DNA of 64,000 nucleotides from Umbilicaria muhlenbergii (taxonomy: Eukaryota; Ascomycota; Lecanoromycetes; Umbilicariales; Umbilicariaceae). The stretch is taken from NCBI GenBank assembly GCA_000611775.1, contig KK106984.1, positions 650,364 to 714,363 of the forward strand, in the 5' to 3' direction. The translations under genes were made by a program, and so were the position numbers. The notes below the pieces were generated by a model. The model had not been told where the DNA came from and made no database searches. It worked only from the letters and a program-made list of their open reading frames with translations. Shown piece after piece: positions 34,111 through 43,811 of the stretch (within the stretch, counting starts at the first letter, position 1; every line of letters begins with the position of its first letter).

Positions 34111-34600
34111 TCTGAAGCACAGAAAGTCTTTAATGAGTTGAAGAAGAAGTTCACTTTTTAATTAATTCTCATGAGTTTCAACCCTGAGAAACTTATTACA
34201 CTTAAGATGAACACATCAGATGAAGTTATAAGAGCATGCATTAATTAATCAGATGATAAGAGATGTCTGTGCTCAGTAACTTTTTATTCAAGAAAGTTTG
34301 CAAGTGCTGAAATGAGTTACAAGATACATGACAAGAAGCTGTTAATTATTGTTGATGCATTCAAGCAATGACATGTGTATCTGAAAGGACCTAAACATGA
34401 GGTTCAGGTATACTCAGATCATAAGAATTTATTATATTTCATGACAACAAAAGTCTTAAATTGAAGACAAGTGTGTTAATCAGAAGAATTATTGCAGTAT
34501 AATTTCAAAATTCATTATTAAAAAAAATCAGAGAACATTAAAGTGAACACTCTCAATCAATGAGCTGATTACTTACAAGATAAGCTGATCATCAGTCATG
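34110..34600 (+). pseudogene. RNase H domain of element Z
   Basis: Follows RT without a gap: FNPEKLITLKMNTSDEVIRA (about 34,178-34,237; the family has DASDxAxGxxL), then SVTFYSRKFASAEMSYKIHD and KKLLIIVDAFKQ at about 34,279-34,365, and a VYSDHKNLLYFMTTK block at about 34,410-34,455. These are the Ty3 RNase H hallmarks used to remove the RNA template. Stops are TGA or changed Gln codons. Confidence 0.8.
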
Positions 34601-35940
34601 TTATTCTTCAGAAGAATGAGCAAGAGAACATGTTTTTTAATAAACAGTTCAACCTCATCATACAGATAAAGAATGATGTTTTTAAAAATGAGATTCAAAA
34701 AGTGTTAAAAAATGACAAGTTAACATAACAGATTCTTCAGAATATTAAAGATCATGAAAGCTTTAAAAAGAAGAAAAGTTTATTATTTTTTCAAGGCTTG
34801 ATTTATGTTTCTGTTAGTCTTTAATGAAAGCTAATAGAGGAGAGTCATTTCAACAAGACACATAATCATCAGGAAATTAACAAAATGATAAAATGACTCA
34901 CAAGAACATATTACTTCTCACACATGAAGAAGAAAGTTGAAGAAATCATTTAAAAGTGTGACATCTGCTGAAGAAGCAAAGCAGATCAACATAAATTATA
35001 TAATTTATTTAAGTCATCAAGAACATCACTGAGATTATGAGTAAACATCACACTGAACTTTATGATTAAATTATCAAAGTCAAAAGAACCCCTGATGAAA
35101 GCAGTTTATGACTCAATATTAATCATCACAGACAGACTCATGAAGTACAGATATTTCATATTTTACAATAAAGCATCATCAGCAGAGAAGCTCACATATA
35201 TGTTTTTAAGAATTATAACAGTCAATCATGAACTGCTGAAAGAGATAATCTCTGATAAAGATAAACTTTTCACCTTCAAGTTTTAAAAATCATTAATGAA
35301 TCAACTAGAGATTCATCACAAGTTATCAACATCATATCATCCTCAAATGAATGAGCAGACTGAATGACTTAATCAGATTATGAAACAGAACTTATGATGT
35401 TATGTTAATTATCAACAAACTAATTGAGTAGAACTCTTACTGATAACTCAGTTAACATACAATTCAACAGCAACAGAGACAACTGAAGTATTATCATTTT
35501 ACATCAATTACAGTTTCAACCCGGCTATGAATGAGATCAGGAGACTAATAATGATAACATAATGAACAAGAGTACAAGTGAATCACTTCAAGAATCTGCA
35601 TGAAATGTTGCAGAGAAATATTAAATTCACCTCAGAAAGATCAGCAGTATATCATAATAAAAAGAGAAATAAAGAATCTACTCTTAAAGAGAGGAATAAA
35701 ATATATCTTCTGTGTCATAATATCAAGACAAAGTGACTTAACAACAAATTAAATCACATGAAGTTGAAACCTTTTCAAATTGCTAAAACTAAGAGAAGCA
35801 TCAACTATGAGCTTGAGCTTTCACTCATTATGTGAATACATTCAGTATTTCATGTATCACTACTCAAATCAGCAGATCTGAAAACATCAATATAAGAAAA
35901 TTCATCAGAGATTGACTTGAAAAGTCAAGACATCAAGTTC
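34600..35940 (+). pseudogene. integrase of element Z
   Basis: An HHCC zinc domain at about 34,840-34,975 (HFNKTHNHQE ... KCDIC) leads to the catalytic core: open stretch 35,062-35,286 with KAVYDSILIITDRLMKY and IISDKDKLFTFKF, giving the first two Asp, and YHPQMNEQTEWLNQ at about 35,336-35,380 carrying the Glu of the D,D-35-E triad. A conserved SVFHVSLLKSADLKTS block lies near 35,847-35,890 (GPY/F-like tail). The core residues themselves are preserved although the frame has several TGA codons. Confidence 0.85.
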
Positions 35941-36224
35941 AAGGTAAAGGAAATTCTAGATCAGCAAGATATAAATGATGAATTACATTATCTGATCAAA
36001 TGAAAAGAATATGATAATGAAGGAAACACATGAGAATCAGAAGAGAATCTTATTCATTATGTGATGAAACTGTGTCAATTTCAGCAAAGAAATCTGCAGG
36101 AAGTCAGTTCACATCATTGAAATTAAAAACCTCAGATGTGAGAAAGTCAAAGAGAGGCCTGTTAAAAGAATTAACAATTACAGCAGCTGCACATTTATTC
36201 ATCTTCAGCTCTTTAATATTCTGA
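35941..36224 (+). pseudogene. chromodomain and C-terminal tail of Z integrase
   Basis: DELHYLIKWKEYDNEGNTW (35,977-36,033; Trp after IK is TGA) is a chromodomain; SEENLIHYVMKL follows. The second open frame over 36,030-36,224 covers the end and the ISAKKSAGSQFTS tail seen also in X. Chromodomains in this position define chromoviruses and bind methylated histone H3 in known members. Confidence 0.75.
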
Positions 36225-36307
36225 AGTTTAATATAAATCAAGTTTAACTGTTTCTTCTTCAAAAAAGTGATTTATTTGTGAAGTCTCTCTTTCTTCACCT
36301 TTATTTC

Positions 36308-36760
36308 TCACTTTTGTGTCATGACAGCATTCTTTTTCTTTTTTAAATGATGAATCTTTACACTCACCTTGTTGATCTCCTTCAGAGAGATGAACAAGTC
36401 ACAAGAGATGCTCAGCTGAACACAGATGTCATATTTATTATAATCATCTGACATCTTGCACTTCTTGTCATCAGTCAGGCAGTGATCACACATTCACATG
36501 ATAATTCTTCTGTTTTCAATGATTGAATCAGTTAAATGAGAATGATGAGAAGTAGATGACTTCTTCTTTCTGATACTGAATGAAAGTATGAAGAAGGTTG
36601 AGTTTTCAAGGATGAAAATGTTGAGGAGGAAGCTAATGTTACATCTTTCATTAAATAATACCTGATTGATACATGTAGCAGGTGTACATGTAATACTGCT
36701 CATGATGCTTAAGACATGAGCATCCTGAGCACTTGATTGATATGTGCAGTAAGTGTACAT
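36308..36760 (-). pseudogene. antisense Zn2Cys6-type frame in Z, one TGA and one Cys lost
   Basis: Counterpart of the X frame at 20,689-21,192, on the strand opposite to Z. It is open from 36,760 to 36,308 except for one TGA just before the first Cys codon. Cys codons lie at 36,490-36,401 (90 bp) with the same C-x2-C-x6-C-x8-C-x2-C-x6-C spacing, but the fourth Cys is now Tyr (NKYDIC). The charged tail SLKEINKVSVKIHHLKKKK is kept. Conservation of spacing over X, Z and Y argues for a real protein. Confidence 0.5.
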
Positions 36761-37098
36761 GTGATACTGCTCATGATGCTCAGGGCATGAGCACCTTGAG
36801 CACTCAACTGCTCATGATGCTCAGAGCATGAGCACTCTGAGCAGAGAGATTACACACATTAAGCAGTACAATTACACATGAGTCTTTTAAAGTTTTATAT
36901 AATCACAGGTAAATTCATAGTTAGGAGCTCATGCTCAACTCATGTATTAAATGCAATCTCATAAGTCTGCAACCTTCAGCCTATTCAAGTTTACATGTGA
37001 TCAGTAGTTCATTGAATCAAGTGCTGTGATTAAATGAACATTGATATAATTCATTGAATGATTGTATTATCCTCATCACTACAACATCACCTGTTACA
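36637..37098 (+). repeat. Z 3' LTR
   Basis: 462 bp; begins TGTTACATC after the purine tract gaggaggaagctaa, ends CCTGTTACA. Carries the same quasi-palindromic repeats at 36,698-36,845. Confidence 0.95.
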
Positions 37099-37103
37099 GT
37101 CTT

Positions 37104-38000
37104 ACTGAAACATTAAAAATGAGATCATGAAATCAAGATCATGAAAAAGTGCAAATTAATGAAGCAACTCATATACTCATTGTCACCTCAGAAGTTAAAT
37201 GCATTGTGAGAATATTTAAAAAAGAACTTATGAAAAGGATTCATTTAAGAATCTCAGTCTTCAGCAGGATATCTGATATTGTTTGTCTTAAAATCTGATA
37301 AATCATTGAGGTTGTGTGTTGACTACAGGGCATTAAACAACATAATGATAAAGAACAGTTACTCACTGCTGCTCATGTCAAAACTGCAGGACAAATTTCA
37401 GAGAATGTAATGATTCACAAAGTTCAACATCTCAGGAGCATTCAACCAGATATGAATAAAAGAAGATGATGAATGAAAAACAGCATTTCAAATACACTCA
37501 GAGCTATATGAGTACTTGATAATGTTATTCAGATTAATCAACGCCCCTGTGACATTTCAGGCTTTTATCAACAATGTTTTATGATAATATTTAAATCAGT
37601 TCATGATCATCTACCTTAATGACATACTGATGTACTCAAAAATAAAGGAGCAACACATCAAACATGTTTAAAAAGTTTTACAAGTGTTAAAGAATGCTGA
37701 CTTGTGAGTCAAGCTTGAGAAAAGTCTTTTTCATGTCAAGGAAGTTCAATTCCTCAGATTTATCATCACATCAGAAAATCTACAGATGAACTTAAAAAAA
37801 ATTAATTTCATGATTGAATGATCAGTTCTGATAAACATTAAGGAAGTATAATTCTTCTTAAACTTTGCAAACTTCTATAGAAAGTTTATTGAGAAATATT
37901 TTAAGATCACAACACCTTTAACAGAGTTGATGAAGAAAGACTGAAAGTTTATTTAATTTATTGAAGCACAGAAATCCTTTAAAAAGCTGAAGAAGTGCTT
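37104..38000 (+). pseudogene. reverse transcriptase of element Y (after Z)
   Basis: Y pol resumes after the gtctt target duplicate. RT shows SLRLCVDYRALNN-like sequence at about 37,310-37,345, then a MLFRLINAPVTFQAFINNVL block near 37,524-37,580. The catalytic YLNDILMYS is at 37,614-37,640 and FYRKFIEKYFKI near 37,872-37,908. Compared with Z it is a distinct family, with about the same layout. Stops are mostly TGA. Confidence 0.85.
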
Positions 38001-38480
38001 CACATCATAATTAATTCTCATGAGTTTCAACCCTGAGAAACTTATTACGCTTGAGATGAACACGTCAGATGGAGCTATAAAAGTGTGCATTAATCAGTTA
38101 AATGATAAGAGACATCTGTGATCAGTAACTTACTACTCATGAAAGCTTTTAAATGCTGAACAGAGTTACAAGATACATGACAAGAAGCTGTTAATTATTG
38201 TTGATGCATTCAAACAATGACATGTATATCTCAAAGGATCAAAGCATGAGGTTTAAGTGTATTCAAATCATAAAAATCTGTTATACTTCATGACAATGAA
38301 GGTCCTGAACTGAAGATAAGTTTATTGATCAGAAGAATTGTCACAGTACAACTTCAAGATTCATTATCAAAAAGGATCAGAAAACATCAAAGTGAATGCT
38401 TTTAACAGATGAGCTGACTACCTGCAGAAAAAGTCAATCATGAATTAAATCATTCTTTGAAAGAATGAGCAAGAGAGCAT
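38000..38480 (+). pseudogene. RNase H domain of element Y
   Basis: PEKLITLEMNTSDGAIKVCI at about 38,033-38,092, closer to the family DxSDxAxG than Z (Gly retained), then DKKLLIIVDAFKQ near 38,180-38,218 and VYSNHKNLLYFMTMK near 38,258-38,300. Same role and place as in Z. Confidence 0.8.
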
Positions 38481-39960
38481 AACATATAATAAAGAAGTCA
38501 ACTTTATGATAAAGGTTGAGAATAACATTTTTGAAAGTTGAGTTCAAAAAGTGTTGAAGAACAACAAGTTAGCACAATAAGTTCTTTAAAATATTAATAA
38601 TCATGAAAGCTTTAAAAAGCAAGAAGGCCTCTTACTTTTTTAAGACTTAATTTATGTGTCAGTCAGCCTATGAGAAACACTGATAGAAGAATGTCATTTC
38701 AACAAAGTAAATGAACATCAAGGAGTTGAAAAGACAGTGAAACAACTCACATGAATATACTACTTCTCACAGTTGAGGAAGAAAGTTGAAGAAATTATTC
38801 AGAAATGTGATACCTGCTGAAAGAATAAAGCAGAACATCATAAGTCATATGAATTATTAAAGTCATCATCAACATCATCACAATCATGATTGAGCATCAC
38901 ACTAAATTTTGTGATAAAACTGTTAAAATCAAAAGAACCCCTGATGAAAGTATTATATGATGCAATATTGATTATAACAGATTGACTCATGAAGTATGAA
39001 TACTTCTTGTCATATAAGAAGTCATCATCAGCAGAAGAATTAACATACACATTTTTAAAAGTTATAATCATCAATCACAGGCTATCAGAAGAAATAATCT
39101 CAGACAGAGATAAACTTTTCACCTTCAAGTTTTAAAAATCATTAGTGAATCAGTTGAGAATTCATCATAAGCTGTTCACTGCATATCATCCTCAAATGAA
39201 TGAATAGATTGAATGATTAAATTAAACATTAAAACAGTACTTGCGCTGCTATGTTAATTATCAACAAATCAACTGAGTAGAACTCTTATCAGTAGCTTAA
39301 TTAACTTATAATACAACAGCAATGAAGTCAACAGGAGTGTCATCATTTTATGTTAATTACAAATTCAACTCACTGATGAATGAGGTGAGAAGGCTGATAA
39401 TAATAACACAAAAAGCAAAGGTACAAGTAAACTGCTTAAAGAATCTTCATCAGAAACTTCAGTGAAACATAAAGTTTACCTCAAAAAGATCAGTGATATA
39501 TTATAATAAGAAAAGGAATAAAGGACTTACTCTTGAAGAAAGAGATAAAGTATACCTCCTGCATCACAACATCAAGATGAAGTGATCAAGCAACAAGTTA
39601 AATCACAAGAAACTGAGATCATTTCACATTTTAAAGAAGAAAAGAAGTGTCAATTATGAACTTAAACTTTCATCAGTCATGTGAATACACTCAGTATTTC
39701 ATGTATCTCTACTTGAATCAGCAGATCTGAAAACATCATTATAAGACAATTCACCTGAGATTAACCTCAAGAGTCAAGATGCTGAGTTCAAAGTAAAGAA
39801 GATTTTAAATCAACAAGAGATAAATGATGAGCCTCATTATCTGATTAAATGAAAAGGTTACAACACGGCAGGGAACACATGAGAATCAGAGAACTTTACT
39901 CATTATTCAATGAAGTTACATCAATTTCATCAGAGGAACCTGCTGTCAGTCAGTTGTTAA
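38480..39960 (+). pseudogene. integrase and chromodomain of element Y
   Basis: HHCC region about 38,695-38,820 (KCDTC). Core: LLKSKEPLMKVLYDAILIIT near 38,930-38,980, then SDRDKLFTFKF near 39,102-39,135 and YHPQMNE-IEWLN near 39,185-39,225 for the Glu. The SVFHVSLLESADLKTS block is near 39,690-39,735. A chromodomain follows: HYLIKWKGYNTAGNTWES at 39,836-39,890, with both Trp encoded by TGA. The frame ends at HQFHQRNLLSVSC, stop near 39,958. A minus-strand frame at 39,074-38,838 over this part is a shadow. Confidence 0.8.
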
Positions 39961-40225
39961 AAGTAATGAAAAATTCAAAGAAGTCAAGAAGAGAATTAAT
40001 AATTTAACTCTGAGTCAGTTCCTCCTGCTTCAGTTTTTAAATGTTTTAAAGCTCAGTATGAATCAGATTCATCTGTCACTTCTTAAGAAGAGTAATTTGT
40101 TTGTGAAGCTTTTCTTTCTTCATCTTTAACTCTCACTTTTTAGCAGAAATGTTTATCTTTTTTTTTCATAAATAAAGGAGTTCCTTCCTGACATGATTCA
40201 GCTCAGCTGAAGATATTACAAGGTC

Positions 40226-40345
40226 ACAAGCAACACCTGACTGAATATAAGAACTGCAACAGTCAGATTCTGAAGACATGAAACATTCACAGTCATCAGA
40301 GACACAGTGATGACAAGGTCACATGACAAGATTTTTAAAATTAAT
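40226..40345 (-). pseudogene. antisense Zn2Cys6-type cluster in Y
   Basis: On the minus strand the codons from 40,315 down to 40,226 read CHHC ... CEC ... DCCSSY ... ACDLVI, i.e. C-x2-C-x6-C-x8-C-x2-(C to Y)-x6-C over exactly 30 codons, followed by SSAELNHVRKEL. Position (between chromodomain and 3' LTR) and strand (antisense) are the same as in X and Z, while the residues between Cys differ, so this is an independent, diverged copy. Only a short region is open. The call rests on the spacing match. Confidence 0.45.
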
Positions 40346-40460
40346 GATATGATCAGTCAAGCGGAAGTGATGAATTAAGGATTAAGCAATCTTTCTGCCA
40401 CTGAAGTAAGGCATGAGGGGCTTTGATTTCTGAGGATGAAAACCTTGTGAGGGGAGCTAG

Positions 40461-40904
40461 TGTTATGACTTAGCCAGGACAGTACTTAGAAGTACGCACT
40501 TGCAGTGAACAGCTGATACTGATTGAAGTGATCAAGGTGAGTGAGAGCTCAAACACCTCAATCACCTCAATCAGGGTGATTGAGCCGTTCAGAGTGATTG
40601 AGGGTTTGATTATTATGATCACCTCAATCACATGAGTCTCCTAGAGTCTATATAACCACAGGTAGATCTATAGTTAGGAGCTCATGCTTAACTCATGTAT
40701 CAAATGCAATCTCTTAAGTCTATGACTACTAGTTCCCTCACTTGGTCTTAACCCTAAAGGTCGTTGAGTGTATAGTTCATTGAACCTTGTCTAGTTCATT
40801 GAACCATACCTATAGTTCATTGAACCTTGTCTAGTTCATTGAACCATACCTATAGTTCGCTGAACGATAGTACTACTCCGGTCACCACGACACTACCCGT
40901 TACA
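40461..40904 (+). repeat. Y 3' LTR
   Basis: 444 bp, TGTTATGACT...CCCGTTACA. A TATA box (tatataa, 40,649-40,655) is followed about 35 bp later by atgcttaa, the likely transcript start. A 40-bp unit with ttcattgaaccttgtctag is duplicated at about 40,764-40,843. The left part is partly decayed; from about 40,740 on, and clearly from 40,855, normal GC content and CpG return, so the mutation border lies inside this LTR. Confidence 0.95.
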
Positions 40905-41159
40905 GTGGGCTTTCATGACTGAAACGTCACCTCTGTGAGCTGGCTTCTGTTACTGCCTCCGTAGAGGGCTTGTTTGCATAGTCTTTAACATCCTCTCAGC
41001 ATGGACGGAGTCAATCCGCAGCGCCTTTGCGCTGACCGGGCTCATAACCTGTTGAATTTATTCAACGGATTGACTAGAGTTCAATTGCTACGAAGAGTGA
41101 TGCGAATATATAGAGGGGGGATGCCAAGCCACTAAGCAGGCGACAGTGAAAACTCAACA

Positions 41160-42334
41160 CCTCCGCTTATGCTATTGTAGAGCAGAGTGCACGACGGAAG
41201 TTGCTTGAAGATGCAGTGAGCAGGTGCAACGAAAGCGCTTTGTAGGCGTTACTACATTAGACGAGTTTGAAGCCGCCCAAAAAGCTGAAACGCTGGCAGC
41301 CAAAAGACTTCTCCCCTGCTCCCGTTTGACTGATGATTTCTCGCAGGCTCCTCTCATGAATACACTGGAAGCCACGGTATCTTACCTCAGGTGAGGAAGA
41401 AGGTTCCGCCGTTGACATGTAGAAGAGAAGCGATGATTCCTCATCATCAGAGGTATTGACGATATGGAAGCAGAAAAAATGAGAAAGTACTTTACCTATG
41501 TGCAAGCTCGCGCAAAGATTATGCAAAGACACGCAAGTGTACTGCCTTTCTGCTAAAACAATCTCGTTCGGAACACACAGAGGTTGCTCAGACAGTTTCA
41601 TGGAGAGCGCAGTCATTCTGACAGACAAGAGAGAAGAGCTGTTCAACTCTGAGCATAGAAGAGAAGAAGGTCCTTGCTTCTCTCAAGGGATCTGCCTTTC
41701 AGGTGGAGTAACACACGCGCACCTTGCCCAACCTGTCTCAGTTGTACTACTGTTGTACCTGGCGGCAAGAGCATTGAATGTAGATAAGGGTGCATAAGCG
41801 GGGAAGATGAGTTGTGAAGGGGTAGAGCTGTGAGGAATGGCTGGCTCTGGATATAATGGTGCTTCATTTCGCCTCTTCAGCTCAGAACCGAGCATTCGCG
41901 ATTACGAGGGCAAAGATGGCCAATCGGACAGGAAGTAATAGGGAAGCGGACGGTGGGCTCCCTGTGCTGCGGATACAGAGGATCAGGTGTAGGAGCTCGC
42001 GTCGACCTTGAGTGACAGAGGGAAGTGAGAGAAAAGAGTCTACAGAAACCGTTCAAGATCGGTCAGTAGATCAAGGAACAGCAAGGATAGATTAGCTGCG
42101 AAAGCTCAATGACTAGTCGATATCGTTGAAGGGGAAGGCGCAGTGATTGAAAGAACTTCTTCAGTTTAGTTGTAACCGTTACTCAAGCCTCAAACAGGAA
42201 AGAGAGGCTATGCAACCAATCATAGTTGAAACAAATAATCAACCATCTCTCCCTGGCACCCTGTGTGAATGGCCCCTTCCCGGGAGGAATGATTAAGTTG
42301 CTGCTCTTGAGTCTTCTCAAGCAAGACGAGGGGC
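41160..42334 (-). other. GC-normal DNA, possible unrecognised multi-exon gene
   Basis: First part of the unmutated island. Long overlapping open stretches exist on the minus strand (41,895-41,683 and 41,646-41,257) and shorter ones on the plus strand. The minus-strand pair could be exons of one gene: plausible donors (gtaaag near 41,505, gtaaga near 41,390) are present, and the protein would include SSTTETGWARCACV and IVNTSDDEESSLLFYMS. I recognise no family and cannot fix exon borders, so no CDS is called. 41,900-42,334 shows nothing. Confidence 0.25.
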
Positions 42335-43811
42335 TTAACCTTCCCATATAACCTCGATAACCCCAATTGATGACTTCTCAGGGACGATAGCACTGGTCAA
42401 GATGAACCTTTCATCAGCTCTTTTCAACAACGCTTCCCAGTCATCCCTTTCCCGCTCCCGTGCATTGTGCATCGTCAACATCAACATATCCATAGCGCTA
42501 AGAAGTCAGTCATTCAACAGCATCAGTCAGGTGTATGACAAGGGGTGCATACCGTGTGTTTTTCTCTGCAATTAGCGGAAGGATGTTTGGCTCTGGGACT
42601 AAGCTATCATTGATCACGATGCGAGCCCCTGATTTGAGAGCAGGTACCAGTCTCTTCAGTATTGCAACACAGTAGTCATCAGGCCAGTTGTGAAAAATCC
42701 AGCGAAACAAATACACATCAGCAGTGATAGGCTGGGTCTCAAAGAAATCATGCGCCATAAACTTAACACGATCTGCGACTGCAGCAGGTACCTTTGATTC
42801 GGCCCCTGCAACTGTTTGAGCTCGATCCTGCACGATAAAGCTGAGGTTCGAATACGCTTGAGCTAAGCCGATACTAACATGACCTTCGGAGCCACCAACA
42901 TCGACTACTGTGCCCTTGCCAATGGAGTGCCAGGGATATTGCTTAATCAGATGAAGAGGTGCGGTACTGACGTTACTGGTGAATGACTTCATAGCACCTG
43001 CAAAGCGCTTGGCTTTTTCAGGATGCTTGTCAAGATACTCGTACACCGAATCATCCGTCTCGTGCGCAAGAGAATACCCCTGAACGATGTGAGTATCCGG
43101 GTCTACATGTAGAATAAACTTGTGGAGCGAAATACCGTTTCATTTGGCTCTCGACCTTTGAAGCGTTGCATGGCCTCGACAGTCTGTTTGCCACGTCAGT
43201 AGGCTAATGTTCCTTCACGCAAATGCACTTACTCGAGCCATCGACTGCCAACACTCATCATACATGAAGCCGACTCCATCTTGCGCGCCTGAATCTTCTG
43301 CGAGCCTTCGTGAAGCCGCTGTATGTCTAACAAAGCCCTTTCTTGGTTCGTAAAAAACGCGGTGATGGACCATAGCAAAGCGCAAAATCCGACGCAGATC
43401 AAGTTCGTAGAGACCGCAAAGCTCCGCCAGGTGTGCGTAAGATATTTCTCCGTGAATGGGGACTTTGGCTGCAATCTCAAACTTGTAGATTGCCTGCAAA
43501 CTAGTGGCGTTGACCTGAGCCACATCGTATCAGTCAATAATGCTTGATACAGAAGTCTCTCAGACCAGACGTACATTAGGTCGCAGGAGTTGAATAGGTC
43601 CAGTGAGAAGATCTTGCAGTTCCATTGATGCCTCAATGGCTGCAATGCGAGCTTCTTCGATTTCGGGGGCGTCCGATTGGAACCCAAAGTCAACAGGACT
43701 ATCGACATCAAACGATGGAGAAGGCAAGTTGTGTGAACGCAGGTATTCATCGACTTTCGCTATATTTGCTGCAACCAACGTCGCAAGTTGCGCAATTCTG
43801 GTTGGAGACAT
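42335..43811 (-). pseudogene. SAM-dependent O-methyltransferase (COMT-like, Methyltransf_2), one-base frameshift
   Basis: Would transfer a methyl group from SAM to a hydroxyl of a small aromatic metabolite, as fungal polyketide-pathway O-methyltransferases do; substrate unknown. Four exons: 43,811-43,575, 43,514-43,233, 43,183-42,553 and 42,497-42,335. Introns of 60, 49 and 55 bp all begin GTA and end AG with CTGAC/TGACTGA-type branch sites. The N-terminal winged-helix part has SLQAIYKFEIA and LDLRRILRFAM. The SAM loop is VVDVGGSEGHVS, followed by FIVQDR, then FRWIFHNWPDD with the expected catalytic His, and GARIVINDS. The C-terminus ends VIEVIWEG. Exon 3 needs one extra base: the frame shifts at the CC pair at 43,135-43,136 (family ETGIS, here ETVF), after which a TAG follows. 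With that base the product is about 437 aa, the family length. Pseudogene or sequencing error. Confidence 0.9.

Larger units (their letters stand above)
29555..37098 (+). mobile_element. Ty3/gypsy chromovirus Z, inserted in Y pol, carrying a fold-back element
   Basis: 7,544 bp on the plus strand; 6.65 kb without the fold-back insert, equal to X. Both LTRs are 462 bp (29,555-30,016 and 36,637-37,098). The target duplication is atctt (29,550-29,554) / gtctt (37,099-37,103), one G-to-A apart. Interior: gag, protease (split by the fold-back insert), RT, RNase H, integrase and chromodomain, then an antisense cysteine-cluster frame before the polypurine tract (ttgaggaggaagctaa). It is the best-preserved pol in the window. 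Confidence 0.95.
20176..40904 (+). mobile_element. Ty3/gypsy chromovirus Y, with two nested insertions
   Basis: Y runs from its 5' LTR at 20,176 to the end of its 3' LTR at 40,904. It is flanked by gtgag (20,171-20,175) and gtggg (40,905-40,909), a 5-bp target duplication with one G-to-A change. Its 5' LTR is split by element X, and its protease/RT joint by element Z. With both removed Y is about 6.5 kb and has gag, protease, RT, RNase H, integrase and a chromodomain in Ty3 order, plus an antisense cysteine-cluster frame near its 3' end. It is a different family from X/Z but shares their LTR core and organisation. All coding parts are decayed. Confidence 0.9.
19734..41159. mobile_element. short element with 110-bp terminal direct repeats, host of the nested stack
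   Basis: Direct repeats at 19,734-19,843 and 41,050-41,159 have equal length, start TGTTGAATTTATTCAAC and end AAACTCAACA. With the Y insertion (20,176-40,904) removed, about 475 bp remain between them, fitting a TRIM-like element or a duplicated host sequence. Flanking pentamers ttttc (left) and cctcc (right) match if C-to-T decay is allowed. The left copy is heavily decayed and the right copy is not; about 21 of 22 differences are C-to-T or G-to-A. No primer-binding site or coding region was recognised, so the LTR-element reading is tentative. Confidence 0.5.

Noticed and set aside
33250-36100. TGA as a Trp codon (alternative genetic code)
   Set aside because: The unmutated O-methyltransferase uses TGG for Trp (CWQ, NWPDD) and has normal splicing and a TAA stop. 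The TGA codons are confined to mutated repeats and often replace Arg (CGA) as well.
38838-39074. Minus-strand frame of 78 codons
   Set aside because: Shadow of the Y integrase core.
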